A DNA stretch of 49,188 bases from Deltaproteobacteria bacterium (lineage in GTDB: Bacteria; Desulfobacterota; JAFDED01), in assembly GCA_019310535.1 (NCBI GenBank), contig JAFDED010000063.1, forward strand, positions 1 through 49,188, given 5' to 3'. This document shows, piece after piece, positions 7,735 through 16,673 of the stretch; positions within the stretch are counted from its first letter, which is position 1, and every line of letters begins with the position of its first letter. A program made the position numbers and the translations under genes. Under the pieces are notes generated by a model, which worked only from the letters and a program-made list of their open reading frames with translations, searched no databases and was not told where the DNA came from.

Positions 7735-8869
7735 CGCCCTTACCTTCCTGCCACTGTTTCCACCATGATTGAATCATTTGGTTTATCTGCTGTTTGAAGC
7801 GAGACCGGTCGAACCGCAAGGCATTCTGACGGATCGCACGCGCATTGAAGGCATCCTCCCGGGCCTCGAATGTTCGCACGGCTTCTATCAGGGCGTCAGC
7901 AGTGGGCTCTCGGAAAAAAACGCCAGTGGGGGGCTCTTGCCCTGGATTGTCCAGTGGAATCACTGTCTCCATTGCCCCGCCCCTGCCGAAGGCCACCACT
8001 GGACACCCGGCCGCCTGGGCCTCTACGGGGGTTATGCCGAAATCTTCTTCTCCGGGGAAAATAAATGCCCTGCATTTCGCGTAATGCTCGGCCACGACAT
8101 TATCAGGCTGCCAGCCCAAGAACGTGATGTTGCCGGCCGCCCGCCGACGAAGGATGCCCTCTTCTTGACCTGAACCTATGATTACGAGAGGAGCCCCCAT
8201 GCGGTTGAAAGCCTCAATGGCCAGGTCCACCCGCTTGTATGGAGCCAAAGCCGTCACCATAAAGTAAAAGGATTCTTTCTTTTCATCGTCCAGATGGAAA
8301 CGATCGCAGTCCACGGGCGGATAGATCACGTCCGCCTCGCGTCCGTAATATTTGCGAATCCTTCCTGCTACATGAGCCGAGTTTGCCACAAAGTGATCCA
8401 CACGGTGGCTTGAGGCGACATCCCAGACTCTCAAATAATTGGCCACCAGCGGGACGATCCACCGCATGGGCCGCCCCATTCGCTCTGTGGGGAAGTAAAT
8501 AGAATACTGATCCCACACATATCGCATGGGGGTATGGCAGTAACAGATATGGAGTGCGTCCGGAGGAGGGATTATCCCCTTGGCCACGCAATGGCTGCTG
8601 CTGAGGATCAGGTCGTATCCATTAAGGTTGATCTGCTCTGCCGCCGTGGGAAAAAGAGGCAGTAAATACCGATACCGCTCAACGCCACGAGACAATCGCT
8701 GAATGAACGTGGTATGAATCGGCATCTGTTCGATCACGGAAGACACGCTTCCGGCGATATGGAACAGAGTATATACGTGGGCCTGCTGAAAAAGCTCACA
8801 GAACACCTCCAGACATTTCTCGCCTCCCCGCATGCCGGTTAACCAATCATGAATAATCGCCACTTTCAC
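7718..8869 (-). CDS. Glycosyltransferase family 4
   Basis: This is a GT-B fold enzyme that likely adds a sugar to the lipid-linked glycan begun by the neighbouring sugar-phosphate transferase. The 383-residue protein starts MKVAIIHDWLTGMRGGEKCL, the glycine-rich acceptor-side loop typical of GT4 enzymes. Its C-terminal donor domain has FMVTALAPYKRVDLAIEAF, VIIGSGQE, FLGWQPD and FIFPGEEDFGITPVEAQAAG, the EX7E region that binds nucleotide sugar. It resembles the WbaZ/mannosyltransferase branch, but the donor sugar is not proven. It overlaps the upstream glycosyltransferase by 23 bases and the downstream transferase by 17, so all are probably one transcript. Confidence 0.92.
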   Translation of the reverse strand: MKVAIIHDWLTGMRGGEKCLEVFCELFQQAHVYTLFHIAGSVSSVIEQMPIHTTFIQRLSRGVERYRYLLPLFPTAAEQINLNGYDLILSSSHCVAKGIIPPPDALHICYCHTPMRYVWDQYSIYFPTERMGRPMRWIVPLVANYLRVWDVASSHRVDHFVANSAHVAGRIRKYYGREADVIYPPVDCDRFHLDDEKKESFYFMVTALAPYKRVDLAIEAFNRMGAPLVIIGSGQEEGILRRRAAGNITFLGWQPDNVVAEHYAKCRAFIFPGEEDFGITPVEAQAAGCPVVAFGRGGAMETVIPLDNPGQEPPTGVFFREPTADALIEAVRTFEAREDAFNARAIRQNALRFDRSRFKQQINQMIQSWWKQWQEGKGDAQKV

Positions 8870-9992
8870 AGCAGTTTACCTTCCGATATACTTCTATTGT
8901 ACGCCGTGCTGTCTCCTCCCATCTATATTTTCCCGCGTGCTCTATTCCTCTGGAGTGCATGCTGTCCCTGAGGGCATGATCTTCTATGAGCCTTGCCATG
9001 GCTCCTGCCAGAGCTTCCACGTCAAGAGGATCTATCAGCAGGGCCGCGTCCCCTGTTACTTCTGAAAGGGAGGAGTTGTCGGACGTGATGACGGGGGCGC
9101 CGCATGCCATAGCTTCCAGTGGAGGAAAGCCGAATCCCTCGTACAGCGAGGGGTAAACAAAAATCCGGCACAGATTGTAAAGGATGGGAAGTTCCTCTCT
9201 GGGTACATATCCCAGCCAACATACCGACCCTTTTGCCATCCCCTTCTGGATTGCCTTTACAATCTGTTCGCTCTTCCACCCCTGGCGGCCGGCCAAAACC
9301 AGCGGGATTCCCTTTATGCCCATTTTTTGCATTATTTCATGGGCCTCCAGGAGTCGCATCACGTTCTTGCGCGGCTCTACCGTGCCCACAAAAAGTATAA
9401 ACGGCCCAATCCCCCCCAGGCGCCGTTTTCTATATTCCTCGCATACGTGTGGAGGAAGTTGTCGGAAATCACTGTCGATTCCATTGGGAATAGGATTAAT
9501 CCGAGCCCGTGGGATGCCCAACAACTCTGTAATGTCGCGTGCGGTATTTTCCGAAACAGCGATTATCGCCTTGGCTCCACTGACGGAGACTTTGGCCATG
9601 AGCCGCTTATAAAGGGTCCGCCCCTGGTCATATATATGATTCAATCTCAAAAATGCCAGGTCATGTACCGTCACAACGCTTCTTGCACCGGGGGCGAGCA
9701 GAGAGCGGGAATAGTCCGGCCAGTGAAAAACATCCGGTCCTCGTACCCTGATCGCCCCTCCCATTGCAAACTGCTCCCAGAGGATGCGAAACCATCGATT
9801 ATCAGGCAGGAACCGAACCGATCTCAATTGCACATTGGCTCGCCGGAAGTGCTCAATGTGGCGTTTTCGGCCGTACAAGATGAATGCATCAACCCCCTCC
9901 GAAGCCAACAACGCCCTAACCAAGCTCCGGGCATAGCAGGCCACCCCGGCTTCATGGGTTGAGAGGTGCAGGAGATTGATGCCCACACGCAT
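8847..9992 (-). CDS. Glycosyltransferase family 4
   Basis: A GT-B enzyme of the same surface-glycan operon. I chose the ATG at 9992 (MRVGINLLHLSTHEAGVACY): it lies four bases after the upstream stop and has a G-rich ribosome binding site about ten bases before. An ATG at 10028 would overlap the upstream gene and add 12 residues. Donor-domain motifs are PIPNGIDSDF, FILFVGTVEPRKNVMRLLEA, WLGYVPREELPILYN and FVYPSLYEGFGFPPLEAMAC. It is clearly paralogous to the next gene upstream (9997-11118), sharing most of these motifs in the same order, so the pair probably arose by tandem duplication. Sugar specificity is unknown. Confidence 0.92.
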   Translation of the reverse strand: MRVGINLLHLSTHEAGVACYARSLVRALLASEGVDAFILYGRKRHIEHFRRANVQLRSVRFLPDNRWFRILWEQFAMGGAIRVRGPDVFHWPDYSRSLLAPGARSVVTVHDLAFLRLNHIYDQGRTLYKRLMAKVSVSGAKAIIAVSENTARDITELLGIPRARINPIPNGIDSDFRQLPPHVCEEYRKRRLGGIGPFILFVGTVEPRKNVMRLLEAHEIMQKMGIKGIPLVLAGRQGWKSEQIVKAIQKGMAKGSVCWLGYVPREELPILYNLCRIFVYPSLYEGFGFPPLEAMACGAPVITSDNSSLSEVTGDAALLIDPLDVEALAGAMARLIEDHALRDSMHSRGIEHAGKYRWEETARRTIEVYRKVNCCESGDYS

Positions 9993-9996
9993 GGAT

Positions 9997-11118
9997 TCAA
10001 TCCCCCCTGGAAAACGCCGCTTCTTCATACAAAGCCAACGTTTCCCGGGCGGTAGCGTCCCACGAGAAGCATTTCACTCTTTCCATGCCTCTTTTGATCA
10101 AATCTGACCGAAGCCTCTTATCCATCAAAACATTTCGCATGGCTTGCGCCAGACCGTGTACATCGTTGGGATCAACCCGTATGCCGGCCTCGGCCACCAC
10201 GCTGCTCAAAGCAGAACCATCGGATACGATCACAGGAGTTCCGCATGCCATCGCCTCCAGTGGCGGCAAGCCAAAACCTTCATACAGTGAAGGATAGACG
10301 AAAGAGTCCGCCATGCTGTAGAGCATCGGCAGGTCTTCCCTGGCCACGTAACCGGTGAACTTCACTCTCTCCTCTATCCCCAGGAATCGGACTTTCTTCT
10401 GTATCGAGCGGCCTCCCCAGCCTTGAACTCCGGCCAGTACGAGTTGATGTTTTATATCTCCGCGGCGTATCAGATATGCGAATGCCTCCAGCAATGTGGG
10501 GATATTTTTTCTCGGCTCGAGTGTCCCCACAAAAAGTATAAATTTCTCAGGTAATCCCAGACGACGCATAACGCGACGGCGCGATTCATTATCTGCCACA
10601 GGTGAAAATATCCCATCCACTGCCTCGGGAATTACGCGGATTTTCTCCTCATGGATGCCCAGAATTCGCACAACATCGCTGCGTGTTGCATCGGAAACCG
10701 CTATAATCAGACGGCTCCGACGTGCCGAGGGGGGCACAAGAACTCGCTGGATCAAGTTATTTGTCCATTTGTGGGTCTTCCTCAGTATAAACGACGAAAG
10801 ATCGTGTATTGTAATCACTGTAGGACAAGGAGCAGCCAGTGGCACGACGAAATTAGGGCCATGATAGAGGTCAAGTCGCTCCTTGGCGATCTGAACGGGC
10901 TGTCCCACCTGCATCCAGGCGTAACCCAATAGAAGTGGGGCAATTCGCTTTCGAAATCGACTGGAATCGGAAAACGGAGAATCGAAATCACGGGTGGAAA
11001 AAAGCACGTACTCATTTTTACCCTCGACCCTCTCCAGGGCTCGAAGTAATTGCTCAGTATAGTATCCTACGCCACTTTTTTCCCCTGACAGTGGCAGGGC
11101 ATCCATGCCAATGCGCAC
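9997..11118 (-). CDS. Glycosyltransferase family 4
   Basis: The first glycosyltransferase of the minus-strand operon, 373 residues. It starts MRIGMDALPLSGEKSGVGYY, the acceptor-side loop. The donor domain has VIPEAVDGIFSPV, FILFVGTLEPRKNIPTLLEA, FTGYVAREDLPMLYS and FVYPSLYEGFGLPPLEAMAC, the GT4 nucleotide-sugar site. It is the paralogue of the following gene. It lies 46 bases after the PpiD-type foldase gene, whose promoter probably serves the whole run. It probably elongates a repeat unit on the cytoplasmic face of the inner membrane; the sugar cannot be named. Confidence 0.92.
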   Translation of the reverse strand: MRIGMDALPLSGEKSGVGYYTEQLLRALERVEGKNEYVLFSTRDFDSPFSDSSRFRKRIAPLLLGYAWMQVGQPVQIAKERLDLYHGPNFVVPLAAPCPTVITIHDLSSFILRKTHKWTNNLIQRVLVPPSARRSRLIIAVSDATRSDVVRILGIHEEKIRVIPEAVDGIFSPVADNESRRRVMRRLGLPEKFILFVGTLEPRKNIPTLLEAFAYLIRRGDIKHQLVLAGVQGWGGRSIQKKVRFLGIEERVKFTGYVAREDLPMLYSMADSFVYPSLYEGFGLPPLEAMACGTPVIVSDGSALSSVVAEAGIRVDPNDVHGLAQAMRNVLMDKRLRSDLIKRGMERVKCFSWDATARETLALYEEAAFSRGD

Positions 11119-11164
11119 GATTCCCCTTCCCTGGCCGTAGCATGCGGCCTTTACCCCCTATCAG

Positions 11165-13096
11165 CTACAAAAGAGTTTCGTTAACCACAATCTCATATCG
11201 TGCTTTGAGCATCTGGAGCCAGCGTTGATATGCATCATGTTGCCTGAAAGAGATGATGTTCCGAAGGAAATCTTTTTTCTTAATCTCATATTCCGCACGG
11301 GTTGCAGGCTTCCGTTCCTTGAAACTGATTACAACATAGGCATCATCCACCAGATGGACCTTTTCGGGCAATCGGTGGTTATCATCGAGCGATACAGCCT
11401 CTTTCCATAGCTCCTCCGAACGTCCGATTTTAGGAATTGTAGGCTCGTTTTGCCGCGGAAAGAGCCCTGTCTCCCCCTTTTCCACTCCGAACTGAGCAGC
11501 CAGGTCATCCATGCTGGCGTCCTGTTTCCTGAGAGCTGCCAAGAACTCCTCGGCTTCTTTGCGGGCCTTTTCTTTTGCTTTTGTTTCCCGAAGCCGCAGT
11601 TTAACCTGCTCTTTCACCTCTTCAAACTCCGGCACATAAGGCGGTATCTCTTCCAGTACCTTAAGAATGAAATGGTCAGAGGGCTCTGAGATGAGTTTGC
11701 TGATCTCGCCAATATTATACTCGAATGCGGCCTTCACGAACTCGGGGCGGTACCCAAGGCCGGGCACATCCTCCTCGCGGCTGAAAGGCTCAGTTGTTTC
11801 CAAGCGGATACCTCTTTCCTCGGCTACTTTTTCCAGGCTGTTGCGCTCGTATACTTCCTGGTCAAGCTTTTCAGCCTCTTCGTAAGCCAGTTCCTGGGCC
11901 TTCTGCTTGATGACGGCCTGCTCGGCCTGCTCCCTGACTTCTTCCAGCGGCTTTGTTCGGGCCTCTTGTCTGTCCTCCAATTTAATAATGTGAAAACCAA
12001 ACCGTGTCTTTACCACGGGGCTTATCTCTCCCGGCTTCAGCTCGAAAGCGGCTTTTTCGAAAGGCCCGACCATTTCACCCCGGGCAAAATAGCCCAGGTC
12101 CCCTCCATCAGAAGCTGTACCATCCTGGGAATATTTACGAGCCAACTCGGCAAAATCAGTTCCGGATTTGGCTTCCTCGAGAATTTTTTCGATCTTTTTC
12201 CGCTTCTCCGCCACTTGTGTCGGCGTATCGGATGGGACAATTTTAATGAGGATATGACGGGCGTGGACTTTTTCCGGTATTTTGTACTGATCAACATTGA
12301 TCTCGTAGTAATCCTCTACTTCCCTATCCGATACTTGCACCCGGTCCAAAAAATCTTTGTCCTTGACGTGGAGGTAAAGGACGCGACGCCTCAGGGGTGT
12401 TTTGAACGCGTCGGGATGATCATCATAGTACTTCTTGAGTTCTTCTTCGGTGATGAGAGGCTCCTGTGAAGCTTTTTTCCCGCCCGAGGCATATACCTTT
12501 TCAGGGGATATCGGAAATTTCACAAAATTGTGATTCCATTTTTCATTATAGTACTCATACTGTTCAAAAATTTCCTGGTCGGAGATTAAGATCGCATCCC
12601 GAATGATGTTCTGCATGCGGGATATCTTCATCTGCTCGGCCATATCCTGCTCAAAATCCCCCGGATTCATCCGGTTCGCACGCAACACCCGAAGATAAAG
12701 TTCCTGGTTAAAAACGCCCTGGTTCTGGAACGCGGGATATTGCAGAATAGCCTGTTCGAGCTCTTCTTCGGAGATGATAATACCCAGGCGGTCGGCTTCT
12801 TGCAAGAGGAGCGCCTTTTCGATCAGATCGTCCATCACCCGCTGCTTGAGGTTGAGAGCTTTGAGCATCTCATCCGTTAGTGCAGGCCCAAACTGCTGCT
12901 GATAGGCTTGAAGAGTATCTTCGTAGTTCTGTTGAAAGACGCGATAACTGATTGTGGCATCACCCACCTCGGCGATCACCTCGAATTGGCGCTCCCGAAT
13001 GCTTCCCACCCCCCAGAATGCGAACACTACCACGATGAGCCCTAAGAGAACTTTGATCATCCAGCTCTGGGCTTTACGACGCATTATATCAAGCAT
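11165..13096 (-). CDS. PpiD/SurA-type periplasmic peptidyl-prolyl isomerase
   Basis: This is an inner-membrane-anchored chaperone and foldase for exported proteins in the periplasm. The 643-residue protein has a short basic N-terminus, one membrane anchor (about 13-31, MIKVLLGLIVVVFAFWGVG) and a SurA-N/PpiD chaperone region (about 40-200). A complete parvulin PPIase domain follows (about 278-375; HARHILIK, FAELARKYSQDGTASDGGDL, GPFEKAAFEL, FGFHIIKLED). The C-terminal part is charged and coiled, as in PpiD. Length and layout match PpiD (about 620 residues). GGGAG lies ten bases before the ATG. It heads an operon of glycosyltransferases, so its control may be tied to envelope biogenesis. A near-consensus promoter lies about 225 bases upstream. 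Confidence 0.9.
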   Translation of the reverse strand: MLDIMRRKAQSWMIKVLLGLIVVVFAFWGVGSIRERQFEVIAEVGDATISYRVFQQNYEDTLQAYQQQFGPALTDEMLKALNLKQRVMDDLIEKALLLQEADRLGIIISEEELEQAILQYPAFQNQGVFNQELYLRVLRANRMNPGDFEQDMAEQMKISRMQNIIRDAILISDQEIFEQYEYYNEKWNHNFVKFPISPEKVYASGGKKASQEPLITEEELKKYYDDHPDAFKTPLRRRVLYLHVKDKDFLDRVQVSDREVEDYYEINVDQYKIPEKVHARHILIKIVPSDTPTQVAEKRKKIEKILEEAKSGTDFAELARKYSQDGTASDGGDLGYFARGEMVGPFEKAAFELKPGEISPVVKTRFGFHIIKLEDRQEARTKPLEEVREQAEQAVIKQKAQELAYEEAEKLDQEVYERNSLEKVAEERGIRLETTEPFSREEDVPGLGYRPEFVKAAFEYNIGEISKLISEPSDHFILKVLEEIPPYVPEFEEVKEQVKLRLRETKAKEKARKEAEEFLAALRKQDASMDDLAAQFGVEKGETGLFPRQNEPTIPKIGRSEELWKEAVSLDDNHRLPEKVHLVDDAYVVISFKERKPATRAEYEIKKKDFLRNIISFRQHDAYQRWLQMLKARYEIVVNETLL

Positions 13097-13320
13097 AAAC
13101 CATATCTCCCTTTTATTCGCTTTTTATTTGCTTCAATAAATCCAGAAATCAAGCAGAAAGATTAAGGAATCTTGGTATCCCCAGGGGAGCGAAGATCTGG
13201 AGACGGATCCACACGCAAACCATGAGTTATAAAGCTCCTGATCTTTTTTCCCCATTATATACAAAAACATCCTGAAGCAAGCATTAAATGTATAGCATTT
13301 TTCATGCTTCACGGAAAATG

Positions 13321-13350
13321 AGTATATAACCAATGAAAAAGATCTGTCAA
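13321..13350 (-). promoter_or_regulatory. Predicted sigma-70-type promoter for the ppiD-glycosyltransferase operon
   Basis: On the minus strand TTGACA (13345-13350) is followed after 18 bases by TATACT (13321-13326), close to consensus. It points to the PpiD-type gene whose ATG is at 13096, leaving a 5' leader of a little over 200 bases. A second TATAAT (minus, 13254-13259) lies inside this leader, with only a weak -35 match. The leader also has a small CCCCTGGGG palindrome but no gene that I can support. Confidence 0.55.
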
Positions 13351-13369
13351 TCCTTTTCATGCTGGGGCT

Positions 13370-13576
13370 TTAATAAGTAGGCTCTGAGTGGAGAATTTTC
13401 TTCAAGACCTTTTTGATTTGATCGCTCTTTAGAGTTGGCCGGGGGGGGGACCTCTTTTTGAGTTGAGGGGGCTTAGCATCACTCTTTTGTCTCTTTGCGA
13501 TGAAGAAATAAGGCCTTCTTTGACATGAATGAGGCCATTGTGATATGCAAGTACCCACGTTCTCGTTTTCAATCAT
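13370..13576 (-). CDS. Possible small basic protein, unknown
   Basis: A minus-strand frame from an ATG at 13576 gives 68 codons. The C-terminal 40 are lysine-rich and protein-like: FIAKRQKSDAKPPQLKKR, then LKSDQIKKVLKKILHSEPTY before the stop. A run of nine C residues on this strand sits in the middle and could hide or create a frame change. A shorter in-phase reading, MSKKALFLHRK, starts at 13526 in another frame and stops early. No ribosome binding site is clear, and the 5' end would overlap the MFS gene unless that gene starts at 13603. Weak call, recorded because the codons look used. Confidence 0.2.
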   Translation of the reverse strand: MIENENVGTCISQWPHSCQRRPYFFIAKRQKSDAKPPQLKKRSPPRPTLKSDQIKKVLKKILHSEPTY

Positions 13577-14802
13577 TGGGATGGCAAGGAGAATCGCGAA
13601 TCTTGAAAGGCTTACCCCCGGGCATCTTCCTGGTTCTTTTCCTTTGCGCCTTTGCTTCAATGCTGGGTATCGGGATCATCGCCCCCATTCTGCCATTTTA
13701 CGCTCAAAAACTGGGTGCTTCCGGTATCTGGATCGGTATTATATTTTCGGGCTACTCACTGACTCGGGTTGCGTTTCTGCCCATCGTGGGCCGCATTTCG
13801 GATCGGAAGGAACGCAAGGTATTCATTGTTTGGGGCCTCTTCCTTTACGCGGCCGTCTCACTGCTCTATATCCTGGCACGGAGCGTAGTTGACCTGTCAA
13901 TCATCCGCATGATCCACGGTGCAAGTTCCGCTATGATTCTACCTGTTGTCCAGGCCTATGTGGGCGATCTCACCCCGCGAGGGAAAGAAGGTCTCTATAT
14001 CAATACCTTTAATGTCTCTGCGTTTCTGGGCATGGGCTTTGGACCGCTATTGGGCGGTGCTTTGACGCATGCATATGGTATTGCCTCGGCCTTTTACGCA
14101 CTATGCGGCGTATCCACCCTGGGGATGATCCTGGCCATCTGGCTGATCCCGGTACGTTCTCAGATCAGGGGATTGATAATCCCTGACAAGAAACGGGCGT
14201 CATTTAGGCAAATGCTTGCGGATAATCGCATCCTCGCCATCTGCGCGTACCGCGCGAGTAGAGCTCTTTGGCGCCGAGGGATCATTGCATTTTTGCCGCT
14301 GTATGCAGTGCCTTACCTGCACATGAGCCTGGCGGAGATTGGCGTTCTTCTTTCCGTATACCTCTTGTTTGGTGGGCTGATCGAAGGTGCTATTGGGTGG
14401 ATTGCCGACCGCGTCCGGAAAATGCCCATGATCCTCGTCGGGAGTTTCGCCGCCCCATTCCTGATGGCCTTTATTCCGCTTGTAAAATATCCTTTTTTGC
14501 TGGCAGTACTGCTTGTCGCCATGGCTGGCCTCAGCTCGGTATCCCGAGTGGCGGTGCAGGCCCTTGGACTCCAGATCGGCCGGAACTACGGCATGGGGTC
14601 AGTGATGGGATTATACTCCAGCGCCATGAGTTTAGGAGGGATCATAGGACCCTTAGTTTTTGGCATAATTATGGATCTGTACGGGGTAAAATCCGTATAT
14701 TTTGCAGGCAGCCTCATGGGGATTCTCGGCTCTTTCTGGATGCTCTATTATTTTCGGAGTGCGCGGCATCAGGTTGGTTTCTCCCCTGATACCCATACGT
14801 AA
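13525..14802 (+). CDS. MFS transporter
   Basis: This is a secondary transporter of the major facilitator superfamily in the cytoplasmic membrane, probably drug/H+ antiporter-like. The 425-residue protein shows about 12 hydrophobic segments in two six-helix halves. The loop between helices 2 and 3 has motif A, GRISDRKERK. Helix 5 has a glycine-rich GMGFGPLLGGAL, resembling motif C of drug exporters. The substrate is unknown. Start choice is uncertain: the ATG at 13525 has no ribosome binding site and adds 26 residues before the first helix, while a TTG at 13603 follows AAGGAG by about eleven bases and would give a more usual short N-terminus. The gene stands alone between a divergent operon and cysS. 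Confidence 0.88.
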   Translation: MNEAIVICKYPRSRFQSLGWQGESRILKGLPPGIFLVLFLCAFASMLGIGIIAPILPFYAQKLGASGIWIGIIFSGYSLTRVAFLPIVGRISDRKERKVFIVWGLFLYAAVSLLYILARSVVDLSIIRMIHGASSAMILPVVQAYVGDLTPRGKEGLYINTFNVSAFLGMGFGPLLGGALTHAYGIASAFYALCGVSTLGMILAIWLIPVRSQIRGLIIPDKKRASFRQMLADNRILAICAYRASRALWRRGIIAFLPLYAVPYLHMSLAEIGVLLSVYLLFGGLIEGAIGWIADRVRKMPMILVGSFAAPFLMAFIPLVKYPFLLAVLLVAMAGLSSVSRVAVQALGLQIGRNYGMGSVMGLYSSAMSLGGIIGPLVFGIIMDLYGVKSVYFAGSLMGILGSFWMLYYFRSARHQVGFSPDTHT

Positions 14803-14844
14803 TGCGCCCGTCGCACTTATAAGATATTAATACTATTGAAATGG

Positions 14845-14873
14845 TTGACAAATTCCGGGCTCAAGCTTAACAT
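14845..14873 (+). promoter_or_regulatory. Possible promoter upstream of cysS
   Basis: TTGACA (14845-14850) is followed after 17 bases by TAACAT (14868-14873), a partial match to the -10 consensus. It lies about 200 bases before cysS in an otherwise gene-free stretch of 275 bases. A short direct repeat, CTGTTACA, occurs twice in a row near 14985-15000. Confidence 0.35.
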
Positions 14874-15077
14874 TACATATAATCATTATAGTCATGTTGT
14901 ACGTTATTGGATTTCGCCGTCTGCTTTGGAATTGATTGTTCCGGCTCGAATCGAGATCCATAGTTGTTCCAACTGCTTTGCACTGTTACACCTGTTACAT
15001 AAACTCCCCCCACGTGTTCAATCCTTGTGGTATATTCATTTTGACGGGGAGATTTTGAAGCGCGAAGGCATGTTCCC

Positions 15078-16550
15078 ATGACACTGAAGATTTTCAACAC
15101 GTTGACTCGAAACAAAGAAGAATTTATCCCGCTGGAACCGGGTCGAGTGAAAATATACGCCTGCGGGGTTACTGTGTACGATGAATGCCACATCGGGCAC
15201 GCCCGCTCGGCCATCATCTTTGACATCATTTATCGCTACCTCAGGCACAAGGGCTATGAGGTGACTTACGTTCGAAATTATACGGACGTGGACGACAAGA
15301 TAATCCAGAGAGCCAATCAAGAAAGCGTGAACCCGGAGATTGTGGCCGAGCGGTACATGAAGGCATTCGACCGGGACATGGAGTCACTCGGCATATTGCG
15401 CCCCGACTTTGAGCCCAGAGCCACTGCCCATATCCCGCAGATGATCGATCTGGTCATGGCACTGGAAACCAGGGGTTATGCTTACGATACTCCTGACGCG
15501 GTATACTTTTCCGTGCGCAGATTTCGCCCCTATGGCAGACTGTCCGGCCAGGATCTGGAACATATCGAGTCAGGGGTTCGCGTGGAACCCGGAGAGTATA
15601 AAGAAGACCCCCTTGATTTCGCCCTCTGGAAAAAAAGCAAACCCGGTGAGCCCGAATGGGACAGCCCTTGGGGGAAGGGACGACCGGGGTGGCATATCGA
15701 GTGCTCGGCTATGAGCGCATATTACCTTGGGCAGCCGTTTGACATCCATGGCGGCGGGAAGGATTTGATCTTCCCCCATCACGAAAACGAGATCGCCCAG
15801 TCAGAAGCAGCAACCGGCAAGCCTTTTGTGCAGTACTGGGTCCACAACGGATGGGTAACCCGTGACGGCGCCAAAATGTCAAAGTCATTGGGGAATATCA
15901 CGACCATCCGGGAAGCCTTGAAGACGTATCATCCCGATGTCCTCCGGTTCTATTTCCTTTCCTCCAGCTATCGAAACGATTTTGATTTCACCGAGCGCGG
16001 AGTATGCGACGCCCGCCTGGGCCTCGAGCGCATCGCCCATGTACTCCAGGACCTGGATGAGAAGTCTAAAGGCGCAATAGATGATCCATCCCCCCGTAAA
16101 GGAGTCGAAAAGGAGTTGTTGAATTTTGTGAAAACACTACCCGGTCGTTTCGAAGAAGCGATGGACGACGACTTCAATACCGCGCTGGCATTGAGTTACT
16201 TTCATGAGACGGTGCGGCGTCTGAATCGCTTCATGAGTGAGGAGGAGAAGACAACAGCAGCCCGGGGGATTCTTCGCCGGGCGGGTGAAACTCTCGGCCG
16301 ATTGGGGGGCATCTTAGGCCTTTTTCAGAAGGGTCCGAGCAAGTTCCTGGCTGAACTTCGGCAACTCGACAGAGAAGCCGTTGACCTGGATGAAGCCGAG
16401 ATACTTCGCCTTGTGAAGGAGCGATCCGAGGCCCGCAAGCGAAAAGCCTGGGCAGAGGCCGACGCCATCCGGGATCAACTCTCGGCGGCAGGGATAATCC
16501 TGGAGGACGGCCCGGGGGGGACCACCTGGAAAAAGAAGCTGGATGTATAG
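15078..16550 (+). CDS. cysS: Cysteine--tRNA ligase
   Basis: It charges tRNA-Cys with cysteine in the cytoplasm. The 490-residue class I synthetase has the HIGH motif at 38-41 (YDECHIGHARS), with Cys29 just before it as one zinc ligand. GWHIECSAMS and the HGGGKDLIFPHHENE segment carry the other zinc ligands and active-site residues. The KMSKS motif is at 266-270. The C-terminal DALR-type anticodon-stem domain and tail complete the usual length of 460-490. The start at 15078 fits family alignment. uvrB follows about 120 bases later. Confidence 0.97.
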   Translation: MTLKIFNTLTRNKEEFIPLEPGRVKIYACGVTVYDECHIGHARSAIIFDIIYRYLRHKGYEVTYVRNYTDVDDKIIQRANQESVNPEIVAERYMKAFDRDMESLGILRPDFEPRATAHIPQMIDLVMALETRGYAYDTPDAVYFSVRRFRPYGRLSGQDLEHIESGVRVEPGEYKEDPLDFALWKKSKPGEPEWDSPWGKGRPGWHIECSAMSAYYLGQPFDIHGGGKDLIFPHHENEIAQSEAATGKPFVQYWVHNGWVTRDGAKMSKSLGNITTIREALKTYHPDVLRFYFLSSSYRNDFDFTERGVCDARLGLERIAHVLQDLDEKSKGAIDDPSPRKGVEKELLNFVKTLPGRFEEAMDDDFNTALALSYFHETVRRLNRFMSEEEKTTAARGILRRAGETLGRLGGILGLFQKGPSKFLAELRQLDREAVDLDEAEILRLVKERSEARKRKAWAEADAIRDQLSAAGIILEDGPGGTTWKKKLDV

Positions 16551-16673
16551 GCCTGCTATATGCATTCGTTAATAATCTTGCAGAATTGTTCGCGGCACTG
16601 ACGGCGGCGATATTTTTTCATACATCATGGATACGTGTCACGATCGAGAGATCCATTATTCATTGCAATTAAA

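Noticed and set aside
9327..9962. 211-codon plus-strand ORF
   Set aside because: Antisense to a family 4 glycosyltransferase gene; low-complexity and no domain.
13440..13452. Second G-rich run, considered as another tRNA 3' remnant
   Set aside because: No T-arm precedes it, so it does not share the tRNA-like structure seen at 931-975.
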